A DNA stretch of 64,000 nt from Rothia sp035916755 (GCF_035916755.1 NZ_JAYWIX010000001.1:1-64000); one strand, 5' to 3'; shown: positions 30,003-38,266, counted from the first letter of the stretch. Numbers and translations: made by a program. Notes: generated by a model not told the origin, from the letters alone.

Positions 30003-31580
30003 ATGAGCGACGAACTCACCCCCCACGACGACTACGAGGTCAAGTTCCTCGGTGGCGGCGACGATGACGTATCGGACCGCCTGGCCGAAATTGACGACGA
30101 AACCGCCAACCAGCGCGCAGAAGCCCTGCTCGCTGGCCTGGAAGACTACGACTTGGACGAAGAAGACCGCGCGCTTCTGGCATCCTGGGGCTACGACACT
30201 GACGAGGACGACAACCGTGAAGCTGACCCCGTGGTCGCCATCGTCGGCCGCCCCAATGTCGGTAAGTCCACCATCATCAACCGAATCCTGGGCCGCCGCG
30301 AAGCCGTGGTTGAAGATAAGCCCGGCGTGACCCGCGACCGCGTCTCCTACAAGGCCGAATGGGCAGGTAAGGACTTCACCCTGGTCGATACCGGCGGTTG
30401 GGAAGCCGACGCTAAGGGTATCGACGCCCAGGTAGCTGCCCAGGCTGAAATCGCTGTAGCCCACGCGGACGTCGTGCTGCTGGTCGTTGACGCTCTGGTC
30501 GGTATCTCCGCAACCGACGAGGCGATTGTGCGTATGCTGCGTCGTATCGACAAGCCCATCCTGCTAATCGCCAACAAGATTGACGATGCCCACCAGGAAC
30601 CCGAAGTCCACGCCCTCTGGTCACTGGGTATGGGTCAGCCCTACCCGGTCTCTGGTCTGCACGGCCGCGGCCTGGCCGACCTGCTCGATGCCCTGCTCGA
30701 GGTTATGCCCGAGCACTCCCAGTACGCCGAGCCCGAAGCCCTGGGTGGCCCCCGCCGTATCGCCCTGATCGGCCGCCCCAATGTGGGTAAGTCCTCCCTG
30801 CTCAACAAGCTGGCAGGTGAAGAACGCGCCGTGGTCAACGACCTGGCGGGCACTACCCGCGACCCCGTGGATGAAATCGTCGAACTGGGTGGCCGCCCCT
30901 GGCGCTTTGTTGATACCGCAGGTATCCGCCGCCGCCAGCACATGGCCAAGGGCGCAGACTTCTATGCCTCCCTGCGTACCCAGACCGCTATTGAACGTGC
31001 CGAGGTCGCTGTGGTACTCCTGGATGTTTCTGAGCCCCTGAGCGAGCAGGACGTCCGTATCGTGCAGATGGCTGTGGACGCCGGCCGTGCGATGGTTCTG
31101 GCCTTCAACAAGTGGGACACCCTCGACGAAGACCGCCGCGAAATGCTCGAACGCGAGATTGAGCGCGACCTGGCTCACGTGAAGTGGGCGCCTCGCGTCA
31201 ACATCTCAGCGAAGACCGGCTGGCACAAGGACAAGCTGGTTCCCGCCCTGGAACACTCCCTGGAATCCTGGGACTCCCGCATCCCCACCGGCCGCCTGAA
31301 CGCCTTCCTGGGCGAAATCGTGGCAGCCCACCCCCACCCCCTGCGTGGCGGTAAGCAGCCCCGTATCCTCTTCGGCACCCAGGTGTCCTCCCGCCCGCCC
31401 AAGTTCGTTCTCTTCACCACCGGCTTCCTCGATCCCGGCTACCGCCGCTTCATCGCCCGCCGCCTGCGTGAAACCTTCGACTTCACCGGCACCCCCATCG
31501 ACATCACCATGCGCGTGCGTGAGCGTCGTAGCCTGGGGGAGCGCCAGAGCGGTAAGTCAGGTAAGGGCGGACGCCGCTAA
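30003..31580 (+). CDS. der: ribosome-assembly GTPase Der
   Basis: 525-aa double-GTPase (EngA) needed for 50S subunit maturation. The first G domain has VGRPNVGKST (82-90), DTGGW and NKID. The second has IGRPNVGKSS, DTAGIRRR and NKWD. The C-terminal KH-like domain follows (about 420-525). Residues 1-76 are an acidic extension absent from E. coli Der but common in actinobacteria. RBS AGGAGGT precedes the ATG. Confidence 0.95.
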   Translation: MSDELTPHDDYEVKFLGGGDDDVSDRLAEIDDETANQRAEALLAGLEDYDLDEEDRALLASWGYDTDEDDNREADPVVAIVGRPNVGKSTIINRILGRREAVVEDKPGVTRDRVSYKAEWAGKDFTLVDTGGWEADAKGIDAQVAAQAEIAVAHADVVLLVVDALVGISATDEAIVRMLRRIDKPILLIANKIDDAHQEPEVHALWSLGMGQPYPVSGLHGRGLADLLDALLEVMPEHSQYAEPEALGGPRRIALIGRPNVGKSSLLNKLAGEERAVVNDLAGTTRDPVDEIVELGGRPWRFVDTAGIRRRQHMAKGADFYASLRTQTAIERAEVAVVLLDVSEPLSEQDVRIVQMAVDAGRAMVLAFNKWDTLDEDRREMLEREIERDLAHVKWAPRVNISAKTGWHKDKLVPALEHSLESWDSRIPTGRLNAFLGEIVAAHPHPLRGGKQPRILFGTQVSSRPPKFVLFTTGFLDPGYRRFIARRLRETFDFTGTPIDITMRVRERRSLGERQSGKSGKGGRR

Positions 31581-31645
31581 CACCGGCCTAGTTGAAGTGT
31601 GACCTAAAACGCTCCAAAAAAGCCCTAAAAACCTGGTTTTCGATT

Positions 31646-31674
31646 TTGCACTCTCTCAAAGAGGTGTGTATAGT
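31646..31674 (+). promoter_or_regulatory. tRNA-Pro promoter
   Basis: TTGCAC (31646-31651), a 17-bp spacer and TATAGT (31669-31674). It is the best-matching housekeeping promoter in the window and lies 43 bp before the tRNA. Confidence 0.85.
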
Positions 31675-31717
31675 TATACGAGTGCTCAAGGGAACGGCAA
31701 AGTTCACGAGAGGCAAT

Positions 31718-31791
<74 letters not shown>

Positions 31792-31799
31792 CAGATAAG

Positions 31800-31841
31800 G
31801 CTCCGGCCACTAGGGTAAAACCTAGTGGCCGGAGCTTTTTT
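31800..31841 (+). terminator. tRNA-Pro terminator
   Basis: A perfect 15-bp stem (31800-31814 with 31821-31835, GCTCCGGCCACTAGG), loop GTAAAA, then TTTTTTC. Confidence 0.95.
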
Positions 31842-31878
31842 CTTGCCTGAAAAGCGGAGCTAGCCGGTGAAGCTGCCC

Positions 31879-31887
31879 TGTGGATAT
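31879..31887 (-). promoter_or_regulatory. DnaA-box-like site (one mismatch)
   Basis: The minus strand reads ATATCCACA, one base from TTATCCACA. It lies in the 210-bp gap after tRNA-Pro. Could be chance. Confidence 0.3.
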
Positions 31888-31995
31888 CGCTTGCCGGGCG
31901 TCATAGTCGCGTCACGGCTGCACCGTTTTCGGGGAGGTGCGGACGCCCGCACCCCGGGTTTGCCTGGAAAACATGGGGGTGGGGTGCTTGCAAGG

Positions 31996-32004
31996 TTATC
32001 CACA
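31996..32004 (+). promoter_or_regulatory. DnaA box
   Basis: TTATCCACA, a perfect match to the DnaA-box consensus, 117 bp from the near-match at 31879. No origin genes are nearby; a regulatory or DnaA-titrating role is only possible. Confidence 0.4.
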
Positions 32005-32053
32005 GGCTGCCCCTGCCTGTACTGGTCAGCCCCTGGTTTTCTAGCCTAGTGGC

Positions 32054-32515
32054 ATGACTCAGCTAGAAGAACTCAACCAGAAACTACTCACCTGCCAGCA
32101 ACTCACCGTCCGCTACCCTAGCCGTTACCGGCTTGAGGCCGCAATAGCGAGGGGGCTCTACCGGCGGGTAGCACGCGGTTTCTACCTGCACCGCACCGAC
32201 TGGGATAGCCTCACGCCGGAAGAAGTTTACCTGGCCCGGGTGCTGGCCCTGGCGGCGTCCTACCCCGGAATTATCTTCTCCCACCAGACAGCCGCCCTGC
32301 TCCATGGGCTGCCCCTAGAAAGCCTGCCCGAGACGGTGCACGTCTACTGCTACCACCGTACCCGCGCCAAAGACTACACCGTGCACCACGGGGAGCTGCA
32401 CCTGCCTACCGATACCACCGTGCTCGCCCCGGGCATCCGCATCACCAGCCTGGAGCGAACCCTCACCGATGTGGCAGAACAACCGAACACACAGCGCTAC
32501 CGCATCAAACTATAA
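32054..32515 (+). CDS. truncated AbiEi-like (type IV TA antitoxin domain) protein
   Basis: 153 aa. The N-terminal winged-helix-like portion (QQLTVRYPSRYRLEAAIARGLYRRVARGFYL) and the following SHQTAALLHGLPL and RITSLERTLTDVAE resemble the large family of AbiEi-domain proteins that usually continue to about 300 aa with an endonuclease-like (DUF559) C-terminus. Here the frame stops right after the SLERTLTDVA motif, so the C-terminal half is missing, and a hairpin (32519-32551) follows. A TAGCCT element (32042-32047) six bases before the ATG suggests a leaderless mRNA. Probably a gene remnant, perhaps still translated. Confidence 0.6.
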   Translation: MTQLEELNQKLLTCQQLTVRYPSRYRLEAAIARGLYRRVARGFYLHRTDWDSLTPEEVYLARVLALAASYPGIIFSHQTAALLHGLPLESLPETVHVYCYHRTRAKDYTVHHGELHLPTDTTVLAPGIRITSLERTLTDVAEQPNTQRYRIKL

Positions 32516-32596
32516 AGAACCGCCTGCCCCGAAGTAGTCGGAGCAGGCGGTCGTACTGCTATCTATTAGCATTCACAGGTAGGTGTAAGGCAACTG

Positions 32597-33430
32597 CTAC
32601 TTGTTGTAAGCGTAGCGGTAAATGAAGGCCGCCATGGCATCGCGCTTAATAGGCCCGTAGGGGCGGAAGGTACCGTCTGCCCAGCCGGTCGTGATGCGCT
32701 GCTGAGCCAGCCACATGATTTCACGGTAGAAAATATCGGCTTCGGTAACATCAACAAAAGAAATCGGCGCGGGAGTCAGATTCATACCGACCAGCGGGGG
32801 GAGAGAGCCAGAATATGATCGAGCGAATCAACGCGACCGCCGTAAAGGTAGGTATGGCCAGCATCGTACTTCTCACCCAGGTTAGTGTAACCGGCAGAGT
32901 AGAGCACCTGCATGGGGTCCTCCTGAGTGTAGGAGTTGAAGTCACCCAGCAGCATGATGTTGTCGGTACCGTGCCGTTCCCCCCTGGGCCGCAGTGAAGT
33001 TCACCAGAGCCTGGGCCAGGGGCTGGCGGGCATTAGAGAAAGCTGCATCGTCAAGTATGGCAGACTCACCGATCGGCTTAACCTCAGCGGGCTGGTAGAT
33101 GAAGGCGGTGTGAATGACGTCCTCGCTGGCGGGCAGAGCACTGGGTAAAGCAACAGCCGCCCACTTTTCGTAGCCGGCGTCCTTATTGAGCGCTTCAACC
33201 AGCTTGTTGAGGGCGATATCGCGGTTATCGTGACCGGTGGCTAGAGTGTTCTCGATTTCTTCCGGGGAGAGCACGGAGGTATCGATCTTGTTGATAGCCT
33301 GAACGATTTTCGACTGCTGTCGTTCGAAGCTAGCGAGGGTAGCAGCCCCTCGAACCGCGCAGGCCGCCTTCGGCATAGACAGCTGTGACAACACCGCACG
33401 GTGGTGTGATAGGCGTCGGAAAACAGGCAT
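32597..33430 (-). pseudogene. decayed ExeM/NucH-like extracellular nuclease with C-terminal SLH domain
   Basis: Three pieces of one protein lie in different minus-strand frames. Piece 1 (33430 to about 32985) has FERQQSKIVQAINKID, EEIEN, VIHTAFIYQPAEVKPIGESAILDDAAFSNARQPLAQ in short conserved runs typical of ExeM/NucH nucleases. Piece 2 (about 32970 to 32805) encodes LLGDFNSYTQEDPM, VLYSAGYTNLGEKYDAG and SLDHILA, the catalytic C-terminal part. Piece 3 (32785 to 32597) is one SLH repeat (FVDV..FYREIMWLAQQ..GWADGTFRPY..I.RDAMAAFIYR). The frame changes near a six-C run at 32979-32984 and a six-G run at 32796-32801. The segment joining pieces 1 and 2, most of the N-terminus and further SLH repeats are missing. 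Not functional as read. Confidence 0.8.
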
Positions 33431-33728
33431 GAGAGTCCTTGGGGAATGCTAATAGCAGATGTGTGGTGATGTGAATCATGGAGCCGCCTCACACCATTCT
33501 AGGGTCTTAACCTGTACAAAATTTAAAGCCGCGATTCAAAAATTATGTAGCGGGACGGTTAATTTTTTTTGCTACTTCTTCGGCGGGTATGTGTGAGTCT
33601 GTGGGTTTTTGCTTAAGCGGTGTGGTTATCGGGATGGAAACTGTTGCCGGTGTAAGGAAGTCCACGGTGTTAGGGTGGGGGTGTTTTTAAGTGGGGTGAC
33701 ACATGTTGGGCAGAAGGTTAAGATGCTT
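33431..33728. other. intergenic region, no gene seen
   Basis: An AT-richer stretch between the nuclease remnant and the lctP control region. It includes AAGGACTCTC just ahead of the remnant's start on the minus strand and a T8 run near 33563. I see no RNA gene or coding frame with support. Confidence 0.5.
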
Positions 33729-33756
33729 TTGACTAGGTAAGATGTGAAAATATACC
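33729..33756 (+). promoter_or_regulatory. lctP promoter candidate
   Basis: TTGACT (33729-33734), 16-bp spacer, TATACC (33751-33756). It gives an untranslated leader of about 180 nt before the permease start. Confidence 0.6.
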
Positions 33757-33760
33757 TTCC

Positions 33761-33776
33761 GATGCAGGTATGCATC
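33761..33776. promoter_or_regulatory. inverted repeat at the lctP start site
   Basis: GATGCA-GGTA-TGCATC, a perfect 6-bp inverted repeat with 4-nt spacer beginning four bases after the -10, at the expected transcription start. Typical position for a repressor; a lactate regulator is the obvious candidate but none is encoded next to it. Confidence 0.5.
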
Positions 33777-33884
33777 TTAGACAGGCATACTTAGGTCATT
33801 CTTGACCTTTACAGATACCCCTGTGCAGGGTTGGTTTTTCGTGAGTTTTGTGTGTGAATTGGTGGTAATTTAGGAGGTAGAAAA

Positions 33885-34235
33885 GTGCAAACAGCACACA
33901 AAGCCAACCGCGGAACACACCTCCGCAGCGAAGGAACCCATACTCATGTGGCAGCAGGTCTACGACCCACTGAACAACCAGGCACTCTCAGCCCTCGTGG
34001 CAGCAGTGCCAATCCTCGCCTTCCTCCTGGGGCTCACCGTCCTGAAAATGAAGGGCCTGCACGCAGCCCTCGTCTCCCTGGCCTCAGCCGTGGCACTGGC
34101 CGTCCTCGTCTTCGGCATGCCCTTTGCGTCCTCCCTCTCAGCTATCGGCTACGGATTCCTCTCTGGTATGTGGCCCATCGGCTGGATTGTGCTCATGGCC
34201 GTTTGGCTGTATCGCATCACCGTCCGCGCCGGTAA
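33885..34235 (+). other. strong RBS and upstream overlapping frame ahead of lctP
   Basis: The best Shine-Dalgarno sequence in this region, AGGAGGT (33872-33878), is followed at 33885 by GTG opening a 116-codon frame that overlaps the first 290 bp of lctP in another phase. The encoded sequence looks like an unselected shadow where it overlaps lctP, so the product is doubtful. The first 20 codons before the lctP ATG could act as a translated leader. lctP itself has only GAAGGA (33929-33936 region) with wide spacing. Confidence 0.35.
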
Positions 34236-35601
34236 CTTCGAAGTGATTCGCGGTTCGGTTTCCGCAGTTTCAGCTGACCAGCGTATCCAGGTACTCCTGA
34301 TTGCATTCTGCTTCGGTGGCTTCCTCGAAGGCGCCGCAGGCTTCGGTATTCCGATTGCTATCTGTGCAGCCCTGCTGGTAACCCTTGGTTTTGAGCCCAT
34401 CAAGGCCTGTCTTCTAGCCCTGGTCTCCAACGTTGCCTCCGGTGCCTACGGCGCTATCGGCATCCCCGTCCTCACCGGCTCCACCGTCTCCGGCGTACCC
34501 CAGGCTGAACTGAACTCCATGATGGTCTGGGTCCTGCAGATTATCACCATCTTCATTCCCGTCCTGCTGGTCATGATGCTGGATGGCATCCGCGGTCTCA
34601 AAGAAACCGGCCTGGTTGCCCTGGGCCTAGGTGTGGTTGTCTCCGCTGCCCAGGCAGGCGTCCTGATGGCCATCGGCCCCGAACTGGTCGATATTCTGCC
34701 CTACCTGCTCGGTCTGATCCTGCTGGCCGTCACCATGATGAAGTGGCAGCCCGCCCATATCTACCGCGAACCCGGTGCCCCCTCCTTGGAGGAGCTTGAG
34801 AAGAGCCCCAGTGGCTTCACCTTCTCTGGCGTCGTCAAGGCCTGGAGCCCCTTCATCATCCTCTCCATCATGATTCTGCTCTGGTCGACCCCGCTCATTA
34901 AGGGCCTGGTCAAGGCTAAGACCGAAACCAGCGCAGCGGGTGCCCTCAACTGGACCACCATCCCCGTCCAGATGCCCGCCCTACACGGTCAGATTTCCCA
35001 GGTTGCTCCCATCGTGGCAGAAGAAACCGCCATGAAGGCAGTTTGGAACTGGACCATCTTCGGCGCATCAGGCACTGCTATCCTCTTCGCCGCCCTGATC
35101 ACCATCGCTATCTCCAACATCAGCTGGAAGGCTGCCTTCGAAGAATTCGGCGGCGCCTGGAAGCAGCTCTGGCAGCCCATTCTGCTCATCTGCCTGGTCA
35201 TGGCTGTTGCTAACGTGATGAACTTCGGTGGTATGTCTTCCGCCCTGGCTCTGGCCCTAGCAGCTGTCGGTTCTATCTTCCCCCTCTTCTCACCCATCAT
35301 CGGCTGGATTGGCGTCTTCGTGACCGGCTCCGTGGTCAATAACAACACCCTCTTCGCCGGCCTGCAGGCCACCACCGCAAGCCAGATTGGCGCCAACTCT
35401 GGCCTTCTGGTTGCAGCTAACACCGCCGGTGGTGTGATGGCAAAGGTTGTTTCGCCCCAGTCGATTGCAATTGCCGCTGCTTCGGTGAACATGTCTGGCC
35501 AGGAATCAAAGATCACCAACGCAGCTATCAAGTACTCGCTGGCTCTGCTGGTTATCCTCTGTGTCTGGGTCTACGTACTTTCGCTGATTATGCCCGCCTA
35601 A
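33946..35601 (+). CDS. lctP: L-lactate permease
   Basis: 551-aa LctP-family permease (lactate/glycolate:proton symport). It is hydrophobic throughout with 12-14 predicted membrane segments. Recognised by the N-terminal MWQQVYDPLNN, FCFGGFLEGAAGFGIPIAI, NVASGAYGAIGIPV, FVTGSVVNNNTLFAGLQ and the C-terminal NTAGGVMAKVVSPQSIAIAAA. Length is normal. No in-frame start exists upstream of 33946 before a stop at 33871. No lactate dehydrogenase (lut or lld) genes adjoin it. A strong terminator follows. Confidence 0.95.
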   Translation: MWQQVYDPLNNQALSALVAAVPILAFLLGLTVLKMKGLHAALVSLASAVALAVLVFGMPFASSLSAIGYGFLSGMWPIGWIVLMAVWLYRITVRAGNFEVIRGSVSAVSADQRIQVLLIAFCFGGFLEGAAGFGIPIAICAALLVTLGFEPIKACLLALVSNVASGAYGAIGIPVLTGSTVSGVPQAELNSMMVWVLQIITIFIPVLLVMMLDGIRGLKETGLVALGLGVVVSAAQAGVLMAIGPELVDILPYLLGLILLAVTMMKWQPAHIYREPGAPSLEELEKSPSGFTFSGVVKAWSPFIILSIMILLWSTPLIKGLVKAKTETSAAGALNWTTIPVQMPALHGQISQVAPIVAEETAMKAVWNWTIFGASGTAILFAALITIAISNISWKAAFEEFGGAWKQLWQPILLICLVMAVANVMNFGGMSSALALALAAVGSIFPLFSPIIGWIGVFVTGSVVNNNTLFAGLQATTASQIGANSGLLVAANTAGGVMAKVVSPQSIAIAAASVNMSGQESKITNAAIKYSLALLVILCVWVYVLSLIMPA

Positions 35602-35630
35602 AGCTCGCGGCTTCAGACGGTATTAGATAA

Positions 35631-35687
35631 GGACGCCCGCCCCACCTTCTCCTGCTTGCGTCAGGGGAGCCGGGGCGGGCGTCCTTT
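35631..35687 (+). terminator. lctP terminator
   Basis: 13-bp perfect stem (35631-35643 GGACGCCCGCCCC with 35672-35684), then TTTTCT. Its stem sequence is closely similar to those of the terminators at 52433 and 60031. Confidence 0.92.
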
Positions 35688-35721
35688 TCTCACCCCGGGC
35701 AAAGTGGAAGCCAACTCGCCT

Positions 35722-35760
35722 GACCAACTGGTCTAAATACCCGCTGAAAGAAAGTAAACT
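35722..35760 (+). promoter_or_regulatory. CYP152 promoter with inverted repeat
   Basis: TAAACT (35755-35760) lies six bases before the ATG, suggesting a leaderless mRNA. An inverted repeat GACCA-AC-TGGTC (35722-35733) spans the -35 region, a possible repressor site. Confidence 0.5.
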
Positions 35761-35766
35761 GTTGGT

Positions 35767-37059
35767 ATGAGCATCACACCCGTAAAAAACCTATTGAATG
35801 ACCAGCTGCCCAGCTTCATCAAAAAGGGCTACCTCTTTATGTCGCACCAGCGCCGCAAGGCCGGGGTGCCCGCAGAGTCGCACTGCCCCGTCACTTTCCC
35901 CGCTCTGGGTGGCACCGCAACCCTGATTCGCGGCGAAGAAGCCGTGGACTTCTTCTACGACGAGTCCAAGATCAGCCGTGGAGGTGCCATGCCCGCAGCA
36001 ATCCAGGGGCCCCTCTTCGGCGAAGGCGCCGTTCACACCCTCGACGGTGAAGCCCACAAAGTTCGTAAGGCTAAGATGGCTGAAATGGCCTACGCCGACG
36101 AGCGCGTCGACGCTTTCAAGGACTTCGTTGAAGAAGAAATGAAGGCTCTTATCGAACGTTGGAAAACCAACCCCGGTAACATCTACGACGATGTTGCTGT
36201 TGCCTACGGCCGTGCCGCCTTCCGCTGGGCCGGGGTGCCCGCGTCCGACCGCGAGCTCAACAAGCGCGCTACCCAGATGAGCCACCTGCTTGACACCTTC
36301 GGTGAGCTCAAGCAGAACGTGCTGTCCTGGATCGACCGCAAGAAGCTGGACGCCTGGGCAGAAGAGCTCATCGAAAAGGTCCGCTCCGGCGAACTGACCG
36401 TTGACCCTGATTCTGTAGTACGCCACATGGCTGACCTACGCGACGAAAAGGGCGAGCTGGTCACCGCAAAGCTGGCCGGTATCGAGCTGCAGAACCTTAC
36501 CCGCCCCACCGTGGCTGTCTCCCGCTTCGCCGCTTTCGCAGCCGTCGCTATGGTCGAGAACCCCGAGTGGGCTGCCAAGGTCAAGAAGGCTGTTGAGGAC
36601 GCCGACGGTCGCCTGGTCAACATCCCTGAAGCCGTTGCTTTCGCCCAGGAAACCCGCCGCAAGTACCCCTTCGTTCCCATGCTCCCCGCCATGGTCAAGG
36701 AAGATACAGAACTTTCGGGTTGCCCGATTCAGAAGGGACAGCGCGTCCTGCTGGATATTCTGGGCACCAACACTTCGCCCCAGCTCTGGAAGAACGCCAC
36801 CAGCTTCGACCCGCAGCGCTTCCTCGACCAGCCCGAGTACGAAGCGATCAAGGGGTTCATTCCCCAGGGTGGCGGCGATGTGCTCACCGGTCACCGTTGC
36901 CCCGGTGAAAAGATCGCAGTAGCGGCGCTGTCTTCCACCATCGCAGCGCTCTCTGCAGATAATGTCACTATCTCTGAAGACGCCGAGGACACCACCTTCA
37001 GCATGACCCAGCTGCTGACCCGCCCTAAGACCGGTGTGCGCGTCTCGGTAGCTGCCTAG
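35767..37059 (+). CDS. CYP152 cytochrome P450, fatty-acid peroxygenase/decarboxylase (OleT-like)
   Basis: 430-aa P450 of the CYP152 family, which uses H2O2 directly on fatty acids, giving hydroxy acids or terminal alkenes. Heme ligand Cys378 lies in GGDVLTGHRCPGEK, with the family's PQGGGD before it. LFGEGAVHTLDGEAH gives Phe84 and His90, which align with Phe79 and His85 of Jeotgalicoccus OleT (the hydroxylating BSbeta enzyme has Gln85). NLTRPTVAVSRF gives Arg246, the substrate-carboxylate residue (OleT Arg245). RRKYPFVPMLP is the ExxR-region equivalent (ETRR at 295-298). The usual threonine of the I-helix is replaced by the Arg-Pro pair, as expected. No redox partner is nearby. Promoter appears leaderless. 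Its 3' end overlaps the convergent hydrolase gene by 35 bp. Confidence 0.92.
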   Translation: MSITPVKNLLNDQLPSFIKKGYLFMSHQRRKAGVPAESHCPVTFPALGGTATLIRGEEAVDFFYDESKISRGGAMPAAIQGPLFGEGAVHTLDGEAHKVRKAKMAEMAYADERVDAFKDFVEEEMKALIERWKTNPGNIYDDVAVAYGRAAFRWAGVPASDRELNKRATQMSHLLDTFGELKQNVLSWIDRKKLDAWAEELIEKVRSGELTVDPDSVVRHMADLRDEKGELVTAKLAGIELQNLTRPTVAVSRFAAFAAVAMVENPEWAAKVKKAVEDADGRLVNIPEAVAFAQETRRKYPFVPMLPAMVKEDTELSGCPIQKGQRVLLDILGTNTSPQLWKNATSFDPQRFLDQPEYEAIKGFIPQGGGDVLTGHRCPGEKIAVAALSSTIAALSADNVTISEDAEDTTFSMTQLLTRPKTGVRVSVAA

Positions 37060-38266
37060 GTAGCTCTCTTGCCCGCTCCACCAAAGCATGTGTGGTGAGC
37101 GAGGGGACGGCACCTGGCAGGTTGAGAAAATCACTCAACCTGGCGGGTGCCTCCTTTTTATTCAATTCTTTCTGCTCCGCCTTATCAGCCCGCCAGAGCA
37201 CCAAAAAATCATCGAGGATACCCTGAACCCGGGTGGCAGTATCGGGCTCTAGTTCAGCGGTCTTAGCTTTCATCACCTGAATGAAAGGCACCAGGTTCTG
37301 CCCAATATCAAGCAGACTGGTGTACCCCTCACCCAGCGCCAGATCAAAGAGGGTATCGATTACCGCCTCGATGTCCTCGGGGCTATGCTGCTCGACCCAG
37401 GCGTCCGTCACCCGGTCCATACGGTCGCTGGTGAGTGATGGCGCCTCTTCGGTGATGAAGCCGCCCTCACTATCTGTATGCCAGGTAAAAATGGAATGCT
37501 GAATCAGCCCAACCGCCCCGCTGTGCACCACCGTGGGCGTGCCAGCCCGACTCATGCATCTGCCCACCATCGAATCCTGCGGAATGTACTCCGTGAGTTT
37601 GAGGAGGGCTGCCCGGTAGCCCTCCGTCTCCAAAAAGGCAGGGGAGAACCCCGGCGCGTCAAAAGCCAGCACCTCACTGATCCGGGTACGCGCCGTCTTA
37701 CTCACGGTACTCGCCGCATATATCGCCAGGTTCCCACCCTTGGAATGACCAGTAACGTAAATGGGAGTCTTCGCCTCCTGCGCCAGGTTAGCCTCAAGAT
37801 ATGCGCTCGCCAGGGTCTGCGCCGCAATCGCTGGGCGCAGGGCGAGCCTAAAATCTTCCTTCCAACCCACTAACGAATCATCAGTACCCCGGAAAATCAC
37901 CTGCCGGAACACCCCCGGCAACACCGCCGTCAACGCCGCAAACTGAACCTGCTCAGCTACATCAAGCCGCGCCTCATAATCAAAGAACCGCAGGCCCGCA
38001 AAACGCGGTGAAGACGCAACCAGCTTCAACAGATTCACCCGGTTACTCGTCACCAAAAACCAGTTAGCCCGCAAACTAGGCTCTGCCTGAAACTCCTGCA
38101 AAATCTGCGCTGCACTAATACCCCGCGCAAAACCCCTGTGGTGCTCCGCCACCTCATCCATCGGCAAATACGCCAACTCGTTGATGAGGCAGAGATCCAC
38201 GTGATTGAGTGGAAGCTCAGACAGCGGAACACTCAACATCTTGGCGGCGTACTGGGAGAGATTCAT
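37025..38266 (-). CDS. DUF2974 (Mbeg1-like) alpha/beta hydrolase
   Basis: 413-aa protein. GHSKGGNLA (173-181) is a lipase-type nucleophile elbow with Ser175. RQVIFRGTDDSLVGWKEDF and the N-terminal LINELAYLPMDEV are typical of DUF2974/Mbeg1-like proteins of Firmicutes and Actinobacteria. Likely a cytoplasmic esterase or lipase-like enzyme; the substrate is unknown. The last 40 residues (after about 370) have no recognised domain, run through the CYP152 terminator and overlap the CYP152 stop by 35 bp. ATG at 38264-38266. Confidence 0.8.
   Translation of the reverse strand: MNLSQYAAKMLSVPLSELPLNHVDLCLINELAYLPMDEVAEHHRGFARGISAAQILQEFQAEPSLRANWFLVTSNRVNLLKLVASSPRFAGLRFFDYEARLDVAEQVQFAALTAVLPGVFRQVIFRGTDDSLVGWKEDFRLALRPAIAAQTLASAYLEANLAQEAKTPIYVTGHSKGGNLAIYAASTVSKTARTRISEVLAFDAPGFSPAFLETEGYRAALLKLTEYIPQDSMVGRCMSRAGTPTVVHSGAVGLIQHSIFTWHTDSEGGFITEEAPSLTSDRMDRVTDAWVEQHSPEDIEAVIDTLFDLALGEGYTSLLDIGQNLVPFIQVMKAKTAELEPDTATRVQGILDDFLVLWRADKAEQKELNKKEAPARLSDFLNLPGAVPSLTTHALVERARELPRQLPRRAHRS
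37109..37157 (+). terminator. CYP152 terminator inside the convergent gene
   Basis: GGCACC/GGTGCC (37109-37114 with 37146-37151) encloses CAGGTTGAG/CTCAACCTG (37118-37126 with 37134-37142), then TCCTTTTTATTC. It lies within the last codons of the opposite-strand DUF2974-like gene. Confidence 0.85.

Noticed and set aside
31879..32004. A second replication origin
   Set aside because: Only two DnaA-like boxes, no AT-rich unwinding region and no dnaA, dnaN or parB nearby.
31867..32049. 60-codon open frame after tRNA-Pro
   Set aside because: It starts at a GTG without a ribosome-binding site, has a random-looking Gly/Arg/Pro composition, and covers the promoter region of the next gene.
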